DNA of 64,000 nt. Source: Cryptomeria japonica (taxonomy: Eukaryota > Streptophyta > Pinopsida > Cupressales > Cupressaceae). Below are positions 49,590-59,997 of this stretch, piece by piece. A model generated the notes under the pieces. The model ran no database searches, was not told the origin of the DNA, and was given only the letters and a program-made list of their open reading frames with translations. The stretch is from assembly GCF_030272615.1 (NCBI RefSeq), contig NC_081410.1:510505442-510569441 (forward strand), written 5' to 3'. How positions within the stretch are numbered: position 1 is the first letter of the stretch; each line of letters begins with the position of its first letter. The position numbers and the translations under genes were made by a program.

Positions 49590-52313
49590 TCATTCATCCT
49601 CATCAAATTCAGAGCTTTCTTGATTCTTATCTGTGGTTTCTTCACTCTGAGTCTGCATACCTTCGTTGAACTGCATCTCAATGCTACCAGTAGGCCTAGT
49701 ACATGAGTCAATAGTCCCACTGGCACTTTGGTTTGAAGTGTTTCCCAAACCTCTTCTTTCACATTTGGACCTCCATATTTGCAGTGCCCTATCATAAGGA
49801 AAAGTGTGGACATCATACCTAGATGTATAGAGCCTCAAGCAATTTTCTAAATTTTTGTCTAGTTTGTTTCTTAGTTTTGATTTTAGGAACCCCAAAGCAC
49901 TGAAAACTCTCTCATCTTCCACTGAACCCAATATCATGGTGAGACATAAATCAGCAAGCTTCAAATATTCTGGCATTGAATCATGCAACGCTGAGTTCTC
50001 AGCTATAGTTTTCCAAAGCCTTGTTACTGATCCCTCTTCGCGAGGGATCTCCATTTTACCATATTTTTCTTTCATAGTGTATGCAAAATGAGATGATTTC
50101 TCTCAAAGATGAGTTTCGTCTAATATTCTATTTATAGTTACTCCATTCAATTCTCTGGATATGTAAAAAAAATTAATCAAAATCAGTAGCTTACTTCAAA
50201 AATCAGATGCAATGTTGAGGCTCCAATAATGAGGAAACAAAATAGACATGGCTTCGAGAAGGTTGTCAAGAGGGAATCTGCTTCTAATTTGTGAGGAAAG
50301 ATTATATGCAATTTTCTTCATAGAAGTAGTTACTGTTTCAACAATCTTGTCGAAATCTTTCCTTGTAACTCTTGCTAGTTGCTTCCTGGGGCACTTTCCT
50401 GGTTCCTCGGGGTCAACCGTGGCATAGAAGTGCATTGGTATCTCAACTCCCCGTACATTGGCACATACCTCCCCGTCTACACCGATTTGTAAAAAGTTAT
50501 CAGGATTGTTCAAATCATCAAATAGTGTTGGTTGATTTCGATAGAGATTGTCGAGGGTCATGCATGTCATCTTACGCAGCGTAGCATATTCTGCAATATA
50601 TAGAGCTCCTTTCTGGGCAACCTTCATAATATTCCTCATTTCCTCTAGCATGGGCAGAAGCACTGCCAAAGTTAAGAGTGTCTCTAAATTACTTAACCTC
50701 CAAAGAGGGTCAGGAAAATTCGGTTGATCTGATTCGTTGTGAGTTGTGTGAAATAGTCCAATCAAGGATGGATATTCTGAAAACACTCAATGTGTTGGAC
50801 CATCCAAAGAGATCCATCTGGTATCATTATCCTTGAGAAGCTTGTTCCCATCAATTATTCCATCAGCATAGTGTTGAAATTCCATAAATCATTTGGGACT
50901 TTGACAGAAGTGTGAGTAGAGCTCTCTGATTAAAATTTCAATTTTTTTAACCGAAGCAAACTTGCTCACAATTCCAAAAGCTAGATTCATTCTATGAGCC
51001 ATGCAGTGAATTGTAGTAATGTACGGTGCAAATAAAGTTTCAATCTTTGTACAAAGATCGTTCCTGTGACCTTGCATTACTGAAGCTCCATCTGCTCCAA
51101 CACAAACCATTTTTTTGGCTACCATCATGTCATCCATACCTTCATATTCAATTAAACTTCTCTTTACTAGTTGAAATAAATTTTCCATTGTCACACTCTC
51201 CTTCATTTTAGCAATAGATAGTAGATGAGGTTGGTGGGTATGATTCTCTACATTATAAACATGCATGCATACCCATGAAGTATTGTCTACTATCATAAAT
51301 TCGTCTAAATAAAATGTAATAAAGTTTGGCTCTCTTATTTTTTCCTTTACATCTTCTTTTTCAACCTTAGCAAGACATCTTGCCCATTCCCATCCACTGT
51401 TTGCTGACCAGTGTCTATTAGGATAGTTAGGAACTTTCAAAAAGTGTAATAAACCATTAATTGATGGGAAATTTGTCATAGCACACCCTCTACTCAAAAT
51501 ATAAAAACCAATGCTTAACTGAATAGCTTTTCCCAGTTGTTCTATTTGCATTGCTTTTCCAAAACTAGCTTCAATAGAACCTTTAACTTCAGCAAGCTTC
51601 GTCTGTATTTTCTCATGAAAATAATACTCTTTGGCATTCCTCACATGCTTACATTCCTCCTTTGTTTTCCATCTTATCACTGATTTTTCAACCTCATCTA
51701 TCATTTGTTTTTCATAAACTTTACCCATATGCTTTTCTATGGTGTCAAATTTTAGCTGCAACCTAATTTCCTTCTTATGTTTCCAAGTGCAAATCTTACA
51801 CCTACATTCTATTGGAGGCTCGCCTTCAATTAGATTCTCCATTGGTTCAATGAATGGATACTTTGATGCCCAATTAATTTGAAAATTTCTCACTGACATA
51901 TCCCACTCCCGATCCTTTTTTGATTGTGGTTCACCCTTTTTTTATATGGCTTTTCTTTTCCCCTTTCGTGCATTATCATCAATGACATTATCACCCAAGT
52001 CGATTATATCATTCTGGCTAACTTGGGCATCTACCAGATAATCTTCTTCAAGATCATCCTGATCTGAGATATCAGGGTCGCCATCATCTTCAACATGCGG
52101 TGTAGGTGGCGAATTTTGTACTTGTACATATGATGATGTACCTTCCTGATTTTCACCACAATCTTTTCCAATGCCAAAGTATGAAGACAACATTCTGCTT
52201 TTTGTTGGCCTCTCATGGCCTTCCCCACATTTAGGTTTCCTACCCCTCTTCCTGTTCGACATCTCCAATGAAATAAAGGCTGCCAAAAAAATATCAATTT
52301 GTTGAAGAAGCAA
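49590..52313 (-). pseudogene. hAT-superfamily transposase (ZNF862/KIAA1586-like), stops only
   Basis: Read from 52313 down, open parts 52313-51942, 51899-50889, 50786-50196 and 50075-49590 all share one frame, so about 900 codons are broken by nonsense codons (TAA 51942, TGA 50889, TGA 50787, TGA 50196 and a few in 50195-50076) without frameshift. Order: basic start (MSNRKRGRKPK), acidic linker, a zinc-finger-like CKIC...H segment, and an RNase H-like core with FYLDEFMIVDNTSWVCMHVY, GADGASVMQG and HCMAHRMNLAF. The C-terminal hAT dimerisation motif SVEDERVFSALGFLKSKLRN ends the conserved part. Such enzymes cut and paste DNA by a DDE mechanism in the nucleus. Similar domesticated host proteins exist, so a dead host gene is the alternative. 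Its 5' end faces the right edge of the candidate transposon, 0.9 kb away. Confidence 0.8.
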
Positions 52314-52639
52314 TAATAGACTATAATGTATAATATATGTTTCATTGGCCTTACGACCTACAATCTAGATGTCTGGGGTCTGAATGTCCCCCCTAAGTCC
52401 TGACTACTTGGCACTGATGGGTCACCACTGAATAAAAATAAACTCAACAATGCAAACAAATATAGATAAATTTAGAATAATATTATAACACTTCAAAAAT
52501 ATGATCGCTCACCTTTAGGTCACTAGCAGTCACCAATGCAGTCAACAACAATGATTTTACTTGGTCTGAAACTTCGCTATTGATCAGAATTTAGAGCCTA
52601 GAACCCACCAGATTGTGTTGAGATAGATCTGATCTTTGC

Positions 52640-53208
52640 ATGTATTTATACCAATCCTAATGTGGCGAATTCCGCGGGAATTTTATATGGTATACAAATA
52701 TTTGGTGAATCTCGCGTAACTATAACACGACTTATGTAATTTTTGAGGCGACTATAGGTTGTCCAAATACAACTTATGTAATTTTCGAGGTGATTATAGA
52801 ATGTCCAAATAATTGGCGAATATAATATAGTTGGCGAATGTTGGGGTGAATGGAGACACGTGTCGGTAAGATGTCGGGAGAATTGGGTCCTCCTGGCTAA
52901 CAAATCTTCACATGCCTATAGGCGAATTAAGGTCATCTATTAAGGCAACCTCGAAGAGTGTAGGTGAAAAAATTAAATCTACCATGTGTCCACCCTATAT
53001 TGTATTGGTGAAATCATCACATAGAAACATTTAATTTCATAAAACATATGGCTATTAGGCCGTGAATTTGACGGAAATTGATAATATTCTGGCGACATGG
53101 CCACCCCCAGTCGGTACAAAATATTCACCATTTCTCAGGTCGCCAACGTGAAAAATTTGCCATTGGCGAATATTCTCCACTAAAGTAATCTCTGATAAGT
53201 TATCCATA
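52640..53208 (+). repeat. Right GGCGAAT-like motif array
   Basis: About a dozen motif copies in 570 bp, mostly plus orientation: ggcgaattccgcgg, tggtgaatc, aggcgacta, aggtgatta, tggcgaata, tggcgaatg, gggtgaatg, aggcgaatt, tggtgaaat, tggcgacat. The last 70 bp has inverted copies (ttcaccatt, gtcgccaac, ttgccattggcgaat). It is immediately upstream of the transposase and ends at the presumed right terminus. Confidence 0.55.
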
Positions 53209-53819
53209 AAAAAATATATTGCTACTTCCTTGGCATGAAGTCTAGAACTTTGTAATATCTTTATTTGGATTATTAACAAGAATCATATCATTAAAAGATT
53301 CCTTAACAACAACTAACAACAATATTTTAGTCTAATTTATGATCTACTTATTTATAATTAACATTTGAATATCATACCTCCTTGTAGACAATTCTATAAT
53401 TAGCATTAAAAATGGTTATAGTGTTCCCAATGGTGGAATCTATTGCCTAATGTACTTATTGTACAATAGAGAAGCATAAGGAAGCCTACAAAATGCATCA
53501 CCATATACACCCCAAAATCTCTTCAAACTAGTCGATCTTCACATGGATCTGACATATTTCCTCATGTAGAAATAATATAGGGTAAATTACCCTCTCCATT
53601 TATGAGTAGAGTGCAATTAATTTCCCTATTACACATCATAAAGTCTTTTGAAGAGATGTATAGTTTGAAAGACCTAAATATTTTAAATAGTAATGGCATA
53701 GCCTCTCCTCCAACATCCCTCTCCTTATCCATTTAAATATCCCATGCAAAGTTGGCTCCCATTTCCTCACAAGAAAATAAGATGTCACCTACCAAGTACA
53801 TTTGTTTTAAATTTATCTA
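53209..53819. other. Stretch without a recognisable gene
   Basis: AT-rich flank between the candidate DNA transposon and element E. The last five bases (atcta, 53815-53819) are the target duplication of element E. Confidence 0.5.
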
Positions 53820-54269
53820 TGTGAGATTTTGCCAAGATCAAGAGCTCAATGAAATGTACAAAATAGAGACACAATATAGGACAAGAATAAATTGTATTCT
53901 CATCAATAGAAAATGATCAATAATATCAATTACATACAATGTAGATGAGCCTGCTTATATAGGCAAGGCTAGGGATATGTGAGCACACAAACATGACATG
54001 TGGCTCAATAAGAAACAAGGGTAGGTAGGAAATAGGTGTGGGTAGGTAGGAGAAACAATATAGTAGTCCACATGAGGTGGATCACCCACTGAATGTGGAG
54101 TGTAACAACAAGATCAACACCATAAAGGGTGGAAATTCTCCTACACACACTATCCCAATGTGGCACAAACACCCAAGTGTCTCATACCCAAACTACTATG
54201 AAATGCATTTCCTAAGTAAACTTAAGTAAGTATAATAATATCCAAGATGAATAATTATTTACACCAACA
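53820..54269 (-). repeat. 3' LTR of element E
   Basis: 450 bp, the lower-coordinate LTR. Bounded by atcta on the left and, at 54270-54280, the purine tract (minus strand TTAAGGGGGGG). Confidence 0.93.
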
Positions 54270-55090
54270 CCCCCCCTTAAGTGCAACTTAGGGGAATGCA
54301 CTTAAGTCTACAATGCAACTAAGCAATGCAAGATGGGTCCCGGCTACTAGGCCATGTTAGGTACCCATGTACAAATGCGAATGCAATCTCCCATAAATGG
54401 GGAAAGAGAGAAAAACCCAATGGGAAAAAACCCTCTCCCAAAAGAGAGATGAAAACATACAAGAGAACTCTCATAGAAGAATGCGAAGGACAAAACCCCA
54501 TGTGAGGAAAAAGTCCCCCCCATATGAGAGAAGAAGAAGAGAGACTAGGAAGCCCCCTCTAAATGTGGAATCTGCACCAATGATAGAAGCTCGATGTATG
54601 AAGAAACTGCTCCACGAACGTCGAACAACATTCCTCCCCTTAGGAAGAAACAAAACCAAAGGTGTATCCATGAAGTCTCCCCAATCATGAAGGGAAGATG
54701 TATGAAGAAAACTCATGATGAGTGGAATCTCTGAAAACTGCTCAAGTGTCCCCATGTCGATGTTGAAAGATACCCCCTCCAAAGGTGGTAAACTGTGCCA
54801 CACTGTTGAAAAAGGCACTCCAAGATCTAGTGGAGATGGATGTAGAACATGTCCCAAAGACTCACATGTCTCCTCAAAAAATAAAGAGACCTCCTCCAAC
54901 TACTATACATAAGTATCCACAATCATGTCAACCTTGAAAGAATGATCATGTAGAGAATGAACAAGAGGGTCAAAGTGTTCCCTCGCAACAATCGAAGAAG
55001 GATCACCTTCATCAAAGAGAAGATGAATGTCATCAATGATGTCTCCCAAATCTGCAATGTAGGATTCCACAAACAAACCTACAATGTCTG
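54270..55090 (-). other. Purine tract and remnant 3' internal region of element E
   Basis: 54270-54280 is the polypurine tract. Minus-strand open stretches 55094-54903 and 54899-54471 continue the acidic/aromatic tail of the upstream frame, but show no integrase, RT or RNase H residues. Without a homologue I cannot say whether this is a deletion scar or a distinct tail protein. Confidence 0.6.
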
Positions 55091-55849
55091 TCAAGTAATC
55101 ATCCCATGAATATCCTGCTGCACTGAATCACATGAAGGCAAAACTGTTGCACTATCTGCATCATTAGGTGCAATAGGTGATGTGATATCAATATGAGGAG
55201 ATGAAATACAAGACTCAAGAATGGGGTCACATGTGAGAATCCCCATGTTCAAGTGTCCAAAGTTCTCCTCAAAAACTGAACCATCACAAGAAGTGTGATC
55301 ATCATGTGTAGAATCATCAAATGTGAAATCATCATCATCAACAAAATCTGAAAAGGAGTATAACCGAGATGTATGATCAACCACCCCAGTCGCAATGATA
55401 GCTCTAGTCTCCAAGTCTCTAATGAAAATTGAGTCAGGTGTGAACTCCACAACTCTCTTAGTTGTGCCATGTGTGATTTGATAGATAGAAAGGAGATTGT
55501 TTGTCAAGTGGGGTACACACAACACATCATTGAAGGAGTTATCCCCAATGTCAATAGATCCTTTCCCAATCACATCCATGTATGTATGATTGCCCATCAA
55601 AATTTGTGGCATGGTGCAAGGCTCAAATGTAGAGAACATAGACTGCGAAGATGCCATATGATGAGAAGCCCCTGAATCTAGAAGCCATCTCTCTGAATCA
55701 TGACTAATAATAGCACATAGAGCTTTTCCTTTTCTTGTTCCAAAAGAGTGAGTCTTCCTACTTGTAGAAGCCATGAATGCTTGCCCTTTTCCTTTTGAAT
55801 GTGAGGAAGTGGAAGTTGATGAATCATCCTTCTTGTAGACTTTAGGCAA
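55091..55849 (-). pseudogene. Protease and pre-integrase-like segment of element E
   Basis: Same frame as gag upstream. Residues WLLDSGASHHM are the Copia aspartic protease signature. LMGNHTYMDVIGKGSI and VLCVPHLTNNLLSI are the usual protease-to-integrase linker strands. The frame then runs into an acidic run (FVDDDDFTFDD) and stops at 55091 without the HHCC zinc-binding region or integrase core. Active-site residues of the protease are present, so this part could once have worked. What follows the protease is atypical for Copia and marks the deletion or replacement of pol. Confidence 0.8.
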
Positions 55850-56758
55850 ATCAATGTTATGCTTTTTGAGGATATGTGTGAGCTCATCAATCTTCTTAAA
55901 ATGGCAACGATGCTCCTCATGACCAACCTTTTTACAATAGGCACAAGTAGGTCTCTCCCTCTTTGGTGTATTATCTCTCTTGGAAGAGGATGTATCTCCT
56001 TGTTGTGGAGAAGATGATGCTTTGTCCTTAGGCTTTGATTGTCATTTCTTCTTGTTTGAGTTGTCATTTCCCTGGCTTCCTTTGTTCCCTTAATTTGCCA
56101 CTAATGCTTGAGACTTAGAAGCCTTAAGAATCCCCATGCTTATCAACTTAGTTTGTTCCATCATCAACATTTCATTGAAAGCATCAAATGTAGGCATTGT
56201 GTAGCTTGAACCCATTGTCATCCTATGGGTTTGGAAACTAGAAACAAATGCTGCATATTCTTGTGGAAGCTTGCCTATCAAGTTGAATATCAATTGAGTA
56301 TCCTTCTTATCAATGCCACAATTTTTGAGTTGTGCCCTCAACTCATTTGCCTTAGTGACATAATCTTGTATAGTATCAAAGTTCTTGGGATCTAACATGG
56401 TGAGATCACTATCAATTTGATATCCCCTAATCTCATCAACTTGACCATACAAGTCTTGAAACTTTTTCCAAGCATCCTTGATTAGAGTACACTTCTCAAT
56501 ATGAAAAATGAGATCCTTTGATACATACTTTCTTAAGGTACCAATTACCATGATATTTTTAGTGAGCCAATCCAAGTGACCAACTAGATCAGCCTTAGGA
56601 TCAGCGGGAGCAACAATAGTTCCATCAATGTAATGAGTTAGTCCTTTTTCCATAAGTTTAGTCCATGCATCAATTTTCCAAGCAGCATAATTATGAGGAG
56701 TTAATGGTGGAAACTTAGAAGAACCCATAGCAGCAGAAAGGAAGGAACACAAGAGCAC
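55850..56758 (-). pseudogene. Copia gag of element E with zinc knuckle
   Basis: The frame is open from 56758; the likely start is the internal Met at 56728 (MGSSKFPPLTPHNYAAWK), which matches the usual gag N-terminus. Residues NYAAWKIDAW, KDAWKKFQDLYGQ and LPQEYAAFVSSF belong to the gag polypeptide domain. TAA at 56090-56092 (CAA expected) and TGA at 56042-56044 (CGA expected) are the only stops before the protease. The CCHC knuckle CAYCKKVGHEEHRC (about 55903-55945) is intact. Gag would form particles and select the element's own RNA. This gag is a different family from B and C. Confidence 0.85.
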
Positions 56759-58343
56759 AAAATCACAAGAGACACCCCCCCAAATTCACTCAATCAAAGT
56801 ACCCCCCTAAAAATGATGATTTTGGCACTTTATATGTAGTGCGTGTACAATAGGCCACTTGCAAATAATGGCAAGGTGGACTTCTAATTTTGTTTTACAA
56901 CTGCCCAATAGGCTGAGAACTACAAAGCAAAAGATCAGAAGATAGATCTATGCAATACAAATGCCAAATTGGCCAAATAAGACCATATGATGAAAGTACA
57001 ATTTCTACCCACAATTTCTACAAACTGATAGCATATTCTGAGAGTAGATAAAAAATAATACACTTTCAAAAAAAATGGCACCTAAAAAGGAGTTCGTATG
57101 AGCCCGAACGGAGACCTGGAAGTTGCAGAAACGGGGATTGGACAAGTACAGTCACCAAAAACTGAGAATTTTGAAAAACTTATCCATAAAAATCAGAAAA
57201 TAATTCCACCAAATGAAAGTACATGAAATTCCATCCCATTTCAAAAAAATTGCACCCAAAAAGGAGCAAAAATGAGCAAGTTATGGCCATTTGAAGTTGA
57301 ACTGCAAAATCAAAAAGCTCAATGGGAGGGGCCTGCAAAATTTTTGAAAAATGATGATGTCAGCAAACTGTGGGGTTAAATTTGGCGGTCGTATGACCGT
57401 CATGAAAACTTCACGACTGACGTGGTGTGTTCTGATTGGTCGAAAAAAATACTGATGTGGCAGTGTGATCGGGCAGCCACCTGGCTACTGATGTGGTGTT
57501 GATGTGGGCCCTGCTGGCAGTCACCGACGTCCCGGTTGGCGATCATCGGAATCCGGTGGTTGGAGTCGTCGGTGATACTCGGAGTTCGACGGAGCCTGAG
57601 GGGCCGCCGCCGGTGGCGCGACAGGGAGGTTGCAGGGCGGCGCGGCGGTGGTCGGGGAGCCGAGGAGCTGGCAATGCTGGCGGCGGGTGGAGCTAGGTTG
57701 CGGTTGTGCTGGGCGCGCGAGAGGTTGGGGAGTAGAGGTTGCGGCGGATGCTGGGCTGCAGCGTAGGGAGCTCGAGGAGATGCCGGAGGAAGTCGTCGAT
57801 GGTGGTGCCAGGTGGTGCTGCTGCAAGGGGTGCCGCTGGCTGCCGCTGCCGGAAGCTGGTACGAGGAACTGCATAGGCACCAACGTTTGGGACAACACGG
57901 CGGGGAAGACCTACAGTACGACGGGGCCACAGGGCCTGCAAACCTTGCGGGTCATGGCGAGGTGGGGGGTCTGCGGACCCCAAAAAACAATTTTTTTTTT
58001 TTTTTTTTTTTTGAAAAAAAAAATTTCGAAAAATATTTTTCCAAAAAAAAAAAAATTTCAAATTTTTTTTGACGAAAATTTTTTGTCCGAAATTTTTTTT
58101 TTCAATTTTTCAGTAAAAACTATAAAAAAAATTCGAAATTCGTACAATAATAGCAAAATTCACAAAAAAAAATTTCTCACCAAAATAGGTCGACTTTATA
58201 ACCAAAATTCATGGAAATGACCTTCTAGACGCAATGGTGGGGTCGGATCTGGTCTAGGACGCCTCCAAAAGATGCTGCTCCTCAGATCTACCTCTTGACG
58301 TCGCAATAATGTCTCTTCAAGACGAATCAATGAAGCCCCAATG
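56759..58343 (-). other. Long leader of element E with a GC-rich block and homopolymers
   Basis: The region between primer site and gag is 1.6 kb. 57470-57965 is strikingly GC- and CpG-rich, with long overlapping frames on both strands (for example 57930-57400 minus, 57630-58000 plus) rich in Ala, Pro, Ser and Arg, typical of shadow frames in GC-rich DNA. 57988-58170 is almost pure A and T runs, on the other side of a sharp junction. 57060-57360 is ordinary AT-rich leader. Confidence 0.7.
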
Positions 58344-58355
58344 GCTCTGATACCA
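58344..58355 (-). other. Primer binding site of element E (initiator Met tRNA)
   Basis: gctctgatacca on the plus strand, i.e. TGGTATCAGAGC on the element strand, directly abutting the LTR end CTCACA. Confidence 0.93.
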
Positions 58356-58803
58356 TGTGAGATTTTGCCAAGATCAAGAGCTCAATGAAATGTACAAAAT
58401 AGAGACAATATAGGACAAGAATAAATTGTATTCTCATCAATAGAAAATGATCAATAATATCAATTACATACAATGTAGATGAGCCTGCTTATATAGGCAA
58501 GGCTAGGGATATGTGAGCACACAAACATGACATGTGGCTCAATAAGAAACAAGGGTAGGTAGGAAATAGGTGTGGGTAGGTAGGAGAAACAATATAGTAG
58601 TCCACATGAGGTGGATCACCCACTGAATGTGGAGTGTAACAACAAGATCAACACCATAAAGGGTGGAAATTCTCCTACACACACTATCCCAATGTGGCAC
58701 AAACACCCAAGTGTCTCATACCCAAACTACTATGAAATGCATTTCCTAAGTAAACTTAAGTAAGTGTAATAATATCCAAGATGAATAATTATTTACACCA
58801 ACA
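58356..58803 (-). repeat. 5' LTR of element E
   Basis: 448 bp. TATATAA on the minus strand at 58489-58495 would drive transcription toward gag. Followed on the right by the target duplication atcta at 58804-58808. Confidence 0.93.
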
Positions 58804-58911
58804 ATCTATGATTTATTTTTTAATCCATAATTCATTTCAATGCCTTCAATTTTCATAAGCATGGAGGATGTTTGCAATGGTTATGGAATTTATCTTTTCA
58901 CTCACCCAAAA

Positions 58912-59289
58912 AAGTTATTTTTTTTGAAATGTTATATCCTTTTCAATGAATCTATTTTTTAAATATTTTGCAAAAAATCCCTTCAAATTTGAACTCTCTT
59001 CTCACATCCCAAGGTTTGATCTTATGCACCACACCCTTCAACTTCTTTCTCTCCTCCTCTCTAATTATCAACATTCTCTCATGTTTCCCTTACCTTTAAA
59101 AAAAGTTTTTTTTTTTGAAATGTTATATCCTTTTCAACGAATCTATTTTTTAAATATTTTGCAAAAAATCCCTACAAATTTGAACTCTCTTCTCACATCC
59201 CAAGGTTTGTTCTTATGCACCACACCCTTCAACTTCTTTCTCTCCTCCTCTCTAATTATCAACATTCTCTCATGTTTCCCTTACCTTTA
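58912..59289. repeat. Tandem duplication, 191-bp unit
   Basis: Two copies with gaaatgttatatcctttt at 58926 and 59117, over 95% alike by eye. Contains CT-rich tracts. Short frames over it repeat the same peptide and are not genes. Confidence 0.9.
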
Positions 59290-59301
59290 AACTACTACAA
59301 A

Positions 59302-59306
<5 letters not shown>

Positions 59307-59361
<55 letters not shown>
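59307..59361. repeat. (TC)n microsatellite
   Basis: About 55 bases of pure TC dinucleotide. Confidence 0.95.
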
Positions 59362-59365
<4 letters not shown>

Positions 59366-59997
59366 CTTTTCCTAGTTTGACCTATGAAACTATAAGTTCT
59401 TGTGCCAAGGGAGGGTCAACCTCCCCCCTTATTAATGGAATGAAAACCTCTCCCCTTCCTTTTCCTATGCCAAGATCAGTCAATGCAAAATATCTCACAG
59501 TCATGTCTCTCTTGTCAAGTCATATATCATTTTTTTTTAATTCATTTATTCACACCTACATTATCCAGCATGATTTTGTTGATGAGGGATGTGATGTCAT
59601 ATAATCTCCTTTTGCTTCTAAAGAATTATATTATATTGTTGGGTGAAAACTTAAAAAACTAGGGAGGGTTTATAAAATGTGTATTTCACAATAGTACATG
59701 AGATGATACCTCTTAGAAGGCAAGGTATAATCTCTCCTAGTTATAAGAGAAGGATCCCCCTTTATAGTGAAATCTTTGTTTATTCTAAATCTACCTACTA
59801 GCTTTACACTAATTCAAGATGATACAACTTAAATCTCTTTTTTAGAACAAGTTTTATCTGATTCTCTATTTAGAATAGATTTTTCCTTTCCTTCATACAA
59901 TAACCCAAATTTGGGGTAATCTTAATAATCTATACTAATTTACAACAAAGTGTCCATAAGAGTACAAAGCCTCTTGTTGCTTCCTTTTCTGAAAAAT
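59362..59997. other. Stretch without a recognisable gene
   Basis: AT-rich. A small hairpin-capable block gggaggg-tcaa-cctccc lies at 59408-59426. No coding signal. The 5 bp before element D are aaaat (59993-59997). Confidence 0.45.

Larger units (their letters stand above)
40447..53208. mobile_element. Candidate giant hAT-like DNA transposon
   Basis: The left edge reads CAGGGATAACTT at 40447-40458; hAT elements such as maize Ac begin C/TAGGGATG. The right edge, read from 53208 on the minus strand, is TATGGATAACTT, 10 of 12 identical. The next 25 or so bases still agree at about half the positions, with most mismatches C versus T. Both ends are followed inward by 400-570 bp rich in GGCGAAT-like motifs. 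Inside lie a decayed hAT transposase (minus), a convergent gene with G-patch-like and coiled-coil segments (plus), and a compact plus-strand ORF. Against it: the 8 bp outside each edge (ataagttc, aaaaaata) do not match, and 12.8 kb is long for a hAT element. The ends are inferred, not proven. Confidence 0.35.
53820..58803 (-). mobile_element. Young non-autonomous Copia element E, lacking integrase to RNase H
   Basis: On the minus strand it runs from 58803 (TGTTGGTGTA) to 53820 (CTCACA), flanked by a perfect 5-bp target duplication ATCTA (53815-53819 and 58804-58808). LTRs are 448 and 450 bp and, compared by eye, differ by a 2-bp indel (acacaa versus acaa) and one A/G change. Order: 5' LTR, exact primer site, 1.6-kb leader, gag, zinc knuckle, protease-like DSG segment, 0.8 kb of remnant open sequence, purine tract, 3' LTR. 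No integrase, reverse transcriptase or RNase H motif is present. It is the most recent insertion in the window. Confidence 0.93.

Noticed and set aside
40439-53216. 8-bp target duplication for the candidate hAT element
   Set aside because: Left ataagttc and right aaaaaata agree at only four positions, so no duplication is claimed.
57400-58220. GC-rich ORFs on both strands
   Set aside because: Overlapping frames open on both strands at once are expected in GC-rich DNA; no domain or start context supports a gene.
58946-59604. Phe/Ser/Leu-rich ORFs with a repeated peptide
   Set aside because: They span the 191-bp tandem duplication and the (TC)n tract; composition explains them.
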